Shown here piece by piece: positions 54,160 through 64,000 of a stretch of DNA of 64,000 nucleotides. The notes under the pieces are model-generated. The model did not search any database, had not been told where the DNA came from, and saw only the letters and a program-made list of their open reading frames with translations. The stretch is from contig NZ_CP013422.1 in assembly GCF_001718695.1 (NCBI RefSeq), forward strand, positions 1,860,001 through 1,924,000, given 5' to 3'. This stretch comes from Burkholderia ubonensis (GTDB lineage Bacteria; Pseudomonadota; Gammaproteobacteria; Burkholderiales; Burkholderiaceae). The translations under genes and the position numbers were made by a program. Positions within the stretch are counted from its first letter, which is position 1, and each line of letters opens with the position of its first letter.

Positions 54160-54473
54160 GCGGATAACGGCGAGCGGGCGGGCGGCGACGGCTCACGGCC
54201 GCGCGGTTGCCGCGGCGGGTGCGAGAGCGGCGGGTTCGGCAGTGGCTTCATTCTTCTTTGTCGCTGCGCTCGGGCACGTCGCCGCAATCGGCGTGCCGTC
54301 GTCGCGCGGCTCGCCGTCGCTTCGCGAATTGAAGCGCAACATCCGGAGTGCAACGGCGCGCGCCGGTCGCTAGACTCGGTTCATCGACATGCATCGCGAC
54401 GCCCCGCGTGTGCTGCATGCCTGCGAAGCACGCCGCGGGTACGCGCGATGCGACGTCGCAAACGAACCGGGGG
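54160..54473. other. 314-base intergenic region
   Basis: GC-rich sequence between the phosphate transporter and oxygenase genes. Apart from the presumed promoter of the oxygenase gene I see nothing definable in it. Confidence 0.35.
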
Positions 54474-55223
54474 ATGTCCGTGAATATCGCCGATCTGCAA
54501 CCTGCCGCCGACTTGCAGGACATCGCGGCGCGCGTCGACGCAATCGACTGGTCGACCGTCGAGGCCGAACTCGATCGCTACGGCTGCGCGCACGTGTCGA
54601 GCCTGCTGTCGCGCGGCGAATGCGATGCGCTGCGCGCGCTTTATCCGCACGATGCGCTGTACCGCTCGCGCGTCGTGATGGCACGTCACGGTTTCGGACG
54701 CGGCGAATACAAGTACTTCGCCTATCCGCTGCCCGCAGTCGTCGACGCGCTGCGCGCAACGATCTACCCGCATCTCGCGCCGATTGCCAATCGCTGGAAT
54801 GACGCGCTGCGGATCGACGTGCGCTATCCGCTCGACCATGCGGCGTTTCTCGCCCGCTGCCACGCGGCGGGGCAGACGCGCCCGACGCCGTTGATCCTCC
54901 AATACGGCCCGGACGACTACAACTGTCTGCATCAGGACCTGTACGGCGAACACGTCTTTCCGCTCCAGGTTGTGATCCTGCTGTCCGCGCCCGGACGGGA
55001 CTTTACCGGCGGCGAGTTCGTGCTGACCGAGCAGCGGCCGCGCATGCAGTCGCGCGCCGAAGTGGTCCCGCTGACCCAGGGTGACGCCGTGATCTTCGCC
55101 GTGCACGGCCGGCCGGTGCAGGGCACGCGCGGCATCTACCGCGTGAACTTGCGCCACGGGGTGAGCAGGATTCGCAGCGGTCACCGCCATACGGTCGGCA
55201 TCATCTTCCATGATGCGTTGTGA
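54474..55223 (+). CDS. 2-oxoglutarate/Fe(II)-dependent oxygenase
   Basis: The protein has 249 residues. The iron ligands are H-x-D in YNCLHQDLYGEHVFPLQ, with a distal His in the C-terminal part (AVHGRPVQGTRGIYRVNLRHGVSRI, which also supplies a candidate Arg for 2-oxoglutarate). The beta-strand core LILQYGPDDYN and FTGGEFVLTEQRPRMQSRAEVVPLTQGDAVIF is typical of prolyl-hydroxylase-like oxygenases. The start at 54474 follows CCGGGGG. Similar proteins are often annotated as hydroxylases of unknown substrate. The heptamer array begins 61 bases after its stop. Confidence 0.82.
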   Translation: MSVNIADLQPAADLQDIAARVDAIDWSTVEAELDRYGCAHVSSLLSRGECDALRALYPHDALYRSRVVMARHGFGRGEYKYFAYPLPAVVDALRATIYPHLAPIANRWNDALRIDVRYPLDHAAFLARCHAAGQTRPTPLILQYGPDDYNCLHQDLYGEHVFPLQVVILLSAPGRDFTGGEFVLTEQRPRMQSRAEVVPLTQGDAVIFAVHGRPVQGTRGIYRVNLRHGVSRIRSGHRHTVGIIFHDAL

Positions 55224-55283
55224 GGGTGTTGGTGGTGCGGATGAGGTGGAGATGGGACTCGGCACGTTGGGGGAGCGTGGGCG

Positions 55284-55520
55284 GGCGGTTGGCGGTTGGC
55301 GGTGGCCAATTGCCGATTACCGATTGGCAAGTGCCGAGTGCCGGTTGCCGAGTGCCCGTTGCCCGTTGCGGGTTGCCGGTTGCGCGTTCCGGGCGCCGGT
55401 TATTGGTTGCCACTCGCCACTCGCCGGTTGCCGGTTGCCGGTTGCCGGTTGCCGGTTGCCGGTTGCCGGTTGCCTGTCGCCTGTCGCCTGTCGCCTGTCG
55501 CCTGTCGCCTGTCGCCTGTC
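55284..55520. repeat. Heptanucleotide tandem array, 33 units
   Basis: Fifteen degenerate heptamers (55284-55388: GGCGGTT, GCCGATT, GCCGAGT, GCCCGTT and others) are followed by one 6-base unit (CCGGGC). Eighteen heptamers follow (55395-55520), the last fourteen being seven exact GCCGGTT (55423-55471) and seven exact GCCTGTC (55472-55520). The 7-base phase is kept throughout except at that 6-base unit. The perfect copies at one end and decayed copies at the other show growth by slippage. It lies between convergent genes. It is not a CRISPR array. Confidence 0.95.
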
Positions 55521-55727
55521 GCCGGCAGCAGCCCGGACGGCGTGAAGTTATAAGCGGGCAACGCCACGCGATTTAGAGTTCGCGCGCCGTAAACTGCAAC
55601 CGACGACTGGCTGCTCCATACGCGCGGTCCGCTGCTCATTGCTGGGGCGGCGTCTCGACTCAGTCCGCAGTGGCGACGAATCGCTGACCGCCGGCCTTCG
55701 CGCGACCGCCGCGATCAGAACGACGCT

Positions 55728-57155
55728 CTACCCGCGCGCCACATTTGCGCGAAGTCGATCGCCAGCATCGGCGGCGAGTCCCGCATAGCCGGGCAAAGTC
55801 AGCAGCGCAAGCACGCCGGCCGCGACGAACGCCCAGCGAAAGTCCTCGAGCACGTAATGCACGCCGGTCGCGTCGCCGCGCAACGAAGCTGCCACACGCA
55901 GCGCCAGCGCGCCGAAGGCGATCCCCATGCCGATCGTCATCTGCTGCGCGGCGCTCCACAATGTGCTCGCGGCACTCGTCTGCCGGGCGGGAATGTCCGC
56001 ATAGGCCAGCGTCGCGAGCGTCGTGAACTGCATCGACCGTGTCAGCCCGTAGACGAACACGACGAGCAGCGTGATCGCAAGCGGCGTTGATGCGGTCAGC
56101 CAGCCGCATGCGATCGTGAACAGGCCGACGATCGTCACGTCAACGAGCGCGACGCGCCGGAAGCCGAACCGGTCGAGGATCCAGGACGTCCCCGCCTTCA
56201 TGCCGAGATTGCCGACCGCGCTCGCCAGCAGCAACAGGCCCGACTGGAACGGCGACAGGCCGAAGCCGATCTGGAACAGCAGCGGCAGCAGATAGGGCAC
56301 GGCGTTGATCGCGATCCGCGTGACCGAGCCCGTGATCACCGTCACGGAGAACGTCGGGACCTCGAGCGTGGTGAAGTCGAGCAGCGGATGCGCGCATCGT
56401 TGCGCATGCAACCATGCGGCAATGCCGAACAACACGCTCGCGGCGACCAGGATACCTGCGCGCGTGAAATCGACGTCCTGCTGCCCGGCCGCTTCGGTCC
56501 CGATCAGCAGGCACGTCAACGCGGCGCCGGCGAGCACGAAACCGATCCAGTCGAGCGGCCGCTGCTCGTCGACGCGCGTGTTCCTGACGATCAGCCAGGT
56601 ACATGCGAACGCCGCGATGCCGAACGGCACGTTCAGCAGGAAGATCCAGCGCCACGACGCATACGTCGTGATGAAGCCGCCGATCGGCGGCCCGACGACC
56701 GGCGCGACGATGCCCGGCCACGTGATCGTCGCGATCGCGCGCATCAGGCGCGCCTTTTCGGTGCTGCGCACGACGATCATCCGCCCGACGGGCACCATCA
56801 TTGCGCCGCCGATGCCCTGCAGCAGCCGTGCTGCGGTGAAAGTCCCGACGCCGTTGGACAGGCCGCACAACACCGACGCGCCGGTAAAGATGACGATCGC
56901 ACTGCCGAACACCGTCCGCGAACCGTATCGATCCGCAATCCAGCCGCTGATCGGGATGAATACCGCGAGCGCGAGCATATAGGCGGTCATCCCGAGGCTC
57001 AGCGCGTTCGGCCCGACGCCGAACGTGTGCGCCATCTGCGGGAGTGCGGTCGCGATCACGGTCGTATCGAGATACTCCATGAAAAATGTCGCGGCGACGA
57101 GATATGGCAGGAAGTCGGTCGTCCGACGACATGAAGCGGCGGCGCGGTCGGTCAT
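55728..57155 (-). CDS. DHA2-type MFS drug exporter
   Basis: This is a 475-residue membrane protein with 14 predicted helices, of the EmrB/QacA type. The signatures are FLPYLVAATFFMEYLDTTVIATALPQMAHTFG, the loop motif GWIADRYGSRTVFGSAI and the motif-C-like VVGPPIGGFITTYASWRWIFLLNVPFGI. It would expel hydrophobic drugs in exchange for protons. No membrane-fusion partner is adjacent, so it probably acts alone in the inner membrane. The start at 57155 (MTDRAAA) fits the family. Confidence 0.9.
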   Translation of the reverse strand: MTDRAAASCRRTTDFLPYLVAATFFMEYLDTTVIATALPQMAHTFGVGPNALSLGMTAYMLALAVFIPISGWIADRYGSRTVFGSAIVIFTGASVLCGLSNGVGTFTAARLLQGIGGAMMVPVGRMIVVRSTEKARLMRAIATITWPGIVAPVVGPPIGGFITTYASWRWIFLLNVPFGIAAFACTWLIVRNTRVDEQRPLDWIGFVLAGAALTCLLIGTEAAGQQDVDFTRAGILVAASVLFGIAAWLHAQRCAHPLLDFTTLEVPTFSVTVITGSVTRIAINAVPYLLPLLFQIGFGLSPFQSGLLLLASAVGNLGMKAGTSWILDRFGFRRVALVDVTIVGLFTIACGWLTASTPLAITLLVVFVYGLTRSMQFTTLATLAYADIPARQTSAASTLWSAAQQMTIGMGIAFGALALRVAASLRGDATGVHYVLEDFRWAFVAAGVLALLTLPGYAGLAADAGDRLRANVARG

Positions 57156-57846
57156 GAATCAATGTGCGGGAATGAGTTGTAGGAACACCGAGCAGTGGCA
57201 GGCAGACGAATTGCCGGCAGTCGGACGAACGGCGATATTACCGTGAATGGCGGGAAGCTCGCCGATGACATCTGGCGCTCGGGGACTTTATGCGCATAGA
57301 TTTTTATTGGGATATTGGGATATACCGGCCACTAGGTGAAGCCCCCTCAAGACCGGCGAATCGCACTTACGTCGACGAAGTGATTGAGCATCTAGCAGTC
57401 ATTTCCGCTCAACATGCAGCATCATCTTCCACGTCGACGCCATCACGCGTTATATCTGGACGCCTAGGATGCGCGGAATCCCGTACGCAGCATCGTCACC
57501 GCGACAACGGTCGTGCTTGCCGGTGATTTCGATGGCACGGCGTTCAGCGGCAGGTTCGCCTACACGCGGCTGTGGCGCCCAGTAGGAGATCGTTGGCGCG
57601 TGGCCGCCGGACATGCATCGCAGATATCGCCAGCTTGATGCATCGCGCGTTCCGGCGATGAGCAGTTCCGCGGCAGCGTGACGATCAGGGGATATGGGCC
57701 GACTCGTCGTGAACCTGGTGAGCAGCGTGGCTTCTAGCGAGTCGGTCCTGGGCACATCACCAAGCTATCGCAAACCGACCGGGTTCGTTCGATCCCGCCG
57801 ACTCGAGCCGATGCAACTGGCCGAGTGCTCTTTCTGCCGCGCCAAT
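57156..57846. other. 691-base region between the exporter gene and the rRNA terminator
   Basis: It contains the SnoaL/DUF4440-like remnant at 57483-57638. The first 300 bases include an A/T-rich patch (57285-57325) with no frame. Nothing else is identifiable. Confidence 0.5.
57483..57638 (+). pseudogene. Remnant of a SnoaL/DUF4440-like (NTF2-fold) gene
   Basis: The frame reads VRSIVTATTVVLAGDFDGTA, then FSGRFAYTRLWRPVGDRWRV and AAGHASQISPA, ending at a natural TGA. This is the C-terminal strand region of a DUF4440/SnoaL-like protein, whose hallmark is a GxFSGRFxYTRVW...WRVVAGHAS pattern. In the same frame a TAG lies at 57465-57467, and no start or first half is present. It is therefore a decayed gene. 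Confidence 0.6.
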
Positions 57847-57877
57847 GCAAAAACCCCCGCCTGTTCAGGCGGGGGTT
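57847..57877 (-). terminator. Intrinsic terminator of the rRNA operon
   Basis: On the minus strand AACCCCCGCCTG and CAGGCGGGGGTT form a 12-bp stem followed by TTTTTGC, directly after the 5S gene. Confidence 0.92.
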
Positions 57878-57890
57878 CTCGGCTTAGGGA

Positions 57891-58005
57891 GCCTGACGAT
57901 TACCTACTTTCACACGGGAATCCGCACTATCATCGGCGTAGAGTCGTTTCACGGTCCTGTTCGGGATGGGAAGGGGTGGGACCGACTCGCTATGGTCATC
58001 AGGCA
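57891..58005 (-). rRNA. rrf: 5S ribosomal RNA
   Basis: The gene runs on the minus strand from TGCCTGATGACC at 58005 to TCGTCAGGC near 57891. The two ends are complementary, as in 5S rRNA helix I. The internal sequence CCATCCCGAACAGG is the conserved 5S loop. It is the last gene of the operon and is followed by the terminator. The ends may be off by a base or two. Confidence 0.95.
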
Positions 58006-58159
58006 AAGAGGGTTGTTCTGCTGGCGTGGCCAACAGAACCAATCTTGGAAGAAGCAGTAATTTAGGTTGTGTGTATCACACACGAGAATCCAACATGTCG
58101 CTCCGGATCGCGGCCAGTGCTTTCGCACGGCGCCGATCTACAAGGCAGACTTGTTATAG

Positions 58160-61039
<2,880 letters not shown>

Positions 61040-61323
61040 CTATAACGAGTCTGTCTCATCGACAGTCGCTACAGGTTGAGTTCTCGCGTTGTGCCGTATT
61101 CCAATTGAGCCGAACATGAAGTTCGAATCATCTTGAGATACATCGATACAATCACAACCCGGATAGTTTTCACGTCCATCTCGAGACGCTTCCGCTATCC
61201 AAATTACTTACTTCTTCCAGATTGTTAAAGAACGACAGCCGATATGGTGTTACTCATATCACTCTGACTGGCTCAATCGCCAATGACAAAAGCTCGACGC
61301 GTCGAACGCTTGTCATTGAGGAT
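61040..61323. other. tRNA-Ala to 23S spacer with boxA
   Basis: A 284-base spacer within the rRNA operon. A boxA-like element for antitermination (CGTTCTTTAACAA on the minus strand) is at 61222-61234. The rest will contain pre-23S processing stem sequences. Confidence 0.7.
61222..61234 (-). promoter_or_regulatory. boxA antitermination element before 23S rRNA
   Basis: The minus-strand sequence CGTTCTTTAACAA agrees with the boxA consensus (TGCTCTTTAACA) and is placed in the spacer ahead of 23S, as is usual for NusB/S10 antitermination. Confidence 0.7.
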
Positions 61324-61399
61324 TGGTGGAGGCAGACGGGATCGAACCGACGACCCCCTGCTTGCAAAGCAGGTGCTCTCCCAGCTGAGCTATGCCCCC
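61324..61399 (-). tRNA. tRNA-Ala (anticodon TGC)
   Basis: A 76-base gene on the minus strand from GGGGGCATAGCTCAG to the encoded CCA end (CTGCCTCCACCA). The anticodon arm CTGCTTTGCAAGCAG contains TGC. The T loop GGTTCGATCCC is present. It is in the 16S-23S spacer. Confidence 0.97.
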
Positions 61400-61437
61400 A
61401 TGAGTACAGATGCCTCAGGGTGTTACCGCCAGACAAA

Positions 61438-61514
61438 TGGTGGGTCTGGTTGGATTCGAACCAACGACCCCCGCCTTATCAAGACGGTGCTCTAACCGAC
61501 TGAGCTACAGACCC
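61438..61514 (-). tRNA. tRNA-Ile (anticodon GAT)
   Basis: A 77-base gene on the minus strand from GGGTCTGTAGCTCAG to the encoded CCA end. The anticodon arm CCGTCTTGATAAGGCGG contains GAT. The T loop GGTTCGAATCC is present. It lies between 16S and tRNA-Ala. Confidence 0.97.
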
Positions 61515-61577
61515 CTGAGTCTGTCTTTAAATTTACAGCCGATAAGCGTGAGCGCTCAACTTTGCGATAAGCTCTGG

Positions 61578-63110
<1,533 letters not shown>

Positions 63111-63282
63111 AAACCTGTTACTGTTTTCGGTTCCGCAGAACCGGTCGCTCACTCAAAGCTGACAGGAATATGAATTGCTTCATAAACCTGACTTACTTTA
63201 GTGTGAGACTCTTGATACTTTTGCCAATCCGATCTGACGATCGGCTCGCTTCGATCAAGCGCCCACACTTATCGGCTGTTAA

Positions 63283-63295
63283 TTTTTAAAGAGCA
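63283..63295 (-). promoter_or_regulatory. boxA antitermination element in the rRNA leader
   Basis: The minus-strand sequence TGCTCTTTAAAAA matches the boxA core TGCTCTTTA. It lies about 170 bases before the 16S 5' end. Confidence 0.75.
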
Positions 63296-63354
63296 TTTCT
63301 GCGAGAACTTCGTCTTTCCCAGCAGCGCTGCGTTGTCAGCAGCAGAGAAGAGAG

Positions 63355-63383
63355 ATTATGAACCGTCTTTCTTCACTCGTCAA
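63355..63383 (-). promoter_or_regulatory. rRNA operon promoter, proximal
   Basis: On the minus strand a -35 element TTGACG (63378-63383) and a -10 element CATAAT (63355-63360) are exactly 17 bases apart. This is near-consensus and is the strongest promoter-like sequence seen in the window. Confidence 0.8.
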
Positions 63384-63516
63384 CAACTTTTTGAACTGCT
63401 TCGTTGTGACGGTGAGGGGTTCAGCTTCGTGTGCACCTGGGTCACCACATCCACCCAACCGCACCGCTTCCCTTCTTCCTTCCGCGCCGCGTTGCCGTCA
63501 GCGCGAAAGAGGCGTG

Positions 63517-63545
63517 ATTCTATGCAGCTCACGGCAATCGCGCAA
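63517..63545 (-). promoter_or_regulatory. rRNA operon promoter, distal
   Basis: On the minus strand TTGCGC (63540-63545) and TAGAAT (63517-63522) are separated by 17 bases, about 162 bases upstream of the proximal promoter. Tandem promoters are usual for rRNA operons. Confidence 0.6.
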
Positions 63546-63560
63546 GGGGTTTCGTGAAAT

Positions 63561-63600
63561 ATATAAAGCCCCGCACGCTGCCGCGTGCGGGGCTTTATAT
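63561..63600. terminator. Bidirectional intrinsic terminator
   Basis: Two perfectly complementary 18-base arms (ATATAAAGCCCCGCACGC and its complement) are separated by 4 bases. The A/T ends give T-runs both ways. It ends the HD-domain gene just upstream of the rRNA promoters and would insulate the operon. Confidence 0.92.
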
Positions 63601-63616
63601 ACAAACAGTCGAGCAG

Positions 63617-64000
63617 TCAGCCCGTCCGCGCCTGGCGGGCCACGATCTCCATATAGTGATCGAGATCCGGCGTCACCTTCCCTTCCACCTTCGCCATATC
63701 GTCCCAGCGGCGCAGGCGCAGCGCGTCCTCCGCGAACGGGCGCAGCAGGAACGCCGCGGCCTCCTCCTCGCTGAAGATCCCGCCCTGCAATGCGAGGCTG
63801 CGCACCGAGTCCGGCGACAGGCTCTCGAAGTAGCCGGCGTCCGTCCGGCAAAGGCAGCGCTTGGCATCGACATGCAGCCGGATCGGATCGAGCACCGCGT
63901 CCGGCAACAGCGGCCGCAGGAACGGCAATACGTAATATTGATGGAGATCGTCGATGCCGCGCGCGCTCGGCGTCTCCCCCTGACGGTTCAGCAGATGCCC
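63617..64000 (-). CDS. HD-domain phosphonate-degradation (PhnZ-like) protein, C-terminal part
   Basis: This is the last 127 residues of a gene entering from the right, ending in IVARQARTG. The sequence GETPSARGIDDLHQYYVLPFLRPLLP, then DPIRLHVDAKRCLCRTDAGYFESLSPDSVRSLALQGG and WDDMAKVEGKVTPDLDHYMEIV, matches the C-terminal half of the HD-domain mixed-valent diiron oxygenases found next to phosphonate genes (PhnZ/TmpB type). Those enzymes cleave the C-P bond of 2-amino-1-hydroxyethylphosphonate or related compounds. The main HD metal motif would lie outside the window. A bidirectional terminator follows the stop. Confidence 0.8.
   Translation of the reverse strand, partial: GHLLNRQGETPSARGIDDLHQYYVLPFLRPLLPDAVLDPIRLHVDAKRCLCRTDAGYFESLSPDSVRSLALQGGIFSEEEAAAFLLRPFAEDALRLRRWDDMAKVEGKVTPDLDHYMEIVARQARTG

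Noticed and set aside
55284..55520. CRISPR array
   Set aside because: The units are 7 bases with no spacers and no cas genes in the window.
55210..55576. Open frames reading PVAGCRL-type repeats
   Set aside because: They are produced by the heptamer array being open in several frames. No ribosome site or non-repeat domain is present.

Overview
The window comes from a high-GC betaproteobacterium that looks like Burkholderia (Burkholderia cepacia complex or a close relative). The support is strongly G/C-ending codon use, the gene families present, and a complete ribosomal RNA operon of Burkholderiales type at the right end. The species cannot be fixed from reading alone.

Layout. At 1-10.5 kb there is the 5' end of an isovaleryl-CoA dehydrogenase gene divergent from a TetR regulator. 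It is followed by a MarR regulator divergent from vanAB (vanillate O-demethylase), a TonB-dependent siderophore receptor behind a Fur-box-like site, a secreted beta-propeller-like protein, a metallophosphoesterase and an alpha/beta hydrolase. From about 10.55 to 20.4 kb the composition drops and the gene content becomes patchy. This stretch holds a seven-repeat Kelch protein, a second-type cysS gene split by a complete IS3-family element (13443-14710, 3-bp target duplication), a divergent MerR/short-chain dehydrogenase pair, an AraC regulator, two cupins, an orphan hypothetical gene, and degenerate repeats between the genes. It reads as an accessory segment, although no integrase or att site is visible.

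From 20.4 to 57.2 kb the sequence returns to core-like, very GC-rich genes. These are an OmpR-type two-component system divergent from a thioredoxin-like protein, a PaiB-like FMN protein, a class A penicillin-binding protein convergent with an L,D-transpeptidase, an MFS transporter with a frameshift, a large MscS channel, the amaB/amaA-like pair for pipecolate and lysine breakdown with a TetR gene, a phospholipase D-like protein, a DeoR regulator, a DMT exporter, nadE, tandem S10 and S53 peptidases, a LysE exporter with an Lrp regulator, a LysR regulator with a guanidinobutyrase-like ureohydrolase, metE with metR, a PiT phosphate transporter, a 2OG-Fe(II) oxygenase and a DHA2 drug exporter. 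A 33-unit heptanucleotide repeat array (55284-55520) lies between the last two. A SnoaL/DUF4440-like gene remnant (57483-57638) separates this from the rRNA operon.

The rRNA operon (63110 down to 57891, minus strand) has the order 16S, tRNA-Ile(GAT), tRNA-Ala(TGC), 23S, 5S and a terminator. Two tandem promoters and boxA antitermination sites are visible. Beyond it is the 3' end of a PhnZ-type HD-domain gene.

Common theme: most catabolic or transport genes here sit divergently next to a dedicated regulator, and several operators can be read directly. The most notable points are the precisely reconstructable IS3 disruption of a cysS paralogue that carries its own terminator-like leader hairpin, the heptamer array, the paired cytoplasmic-looking acid-peptidase-family genes, and the dispersed degenerate intergenic element in the accessory segment.
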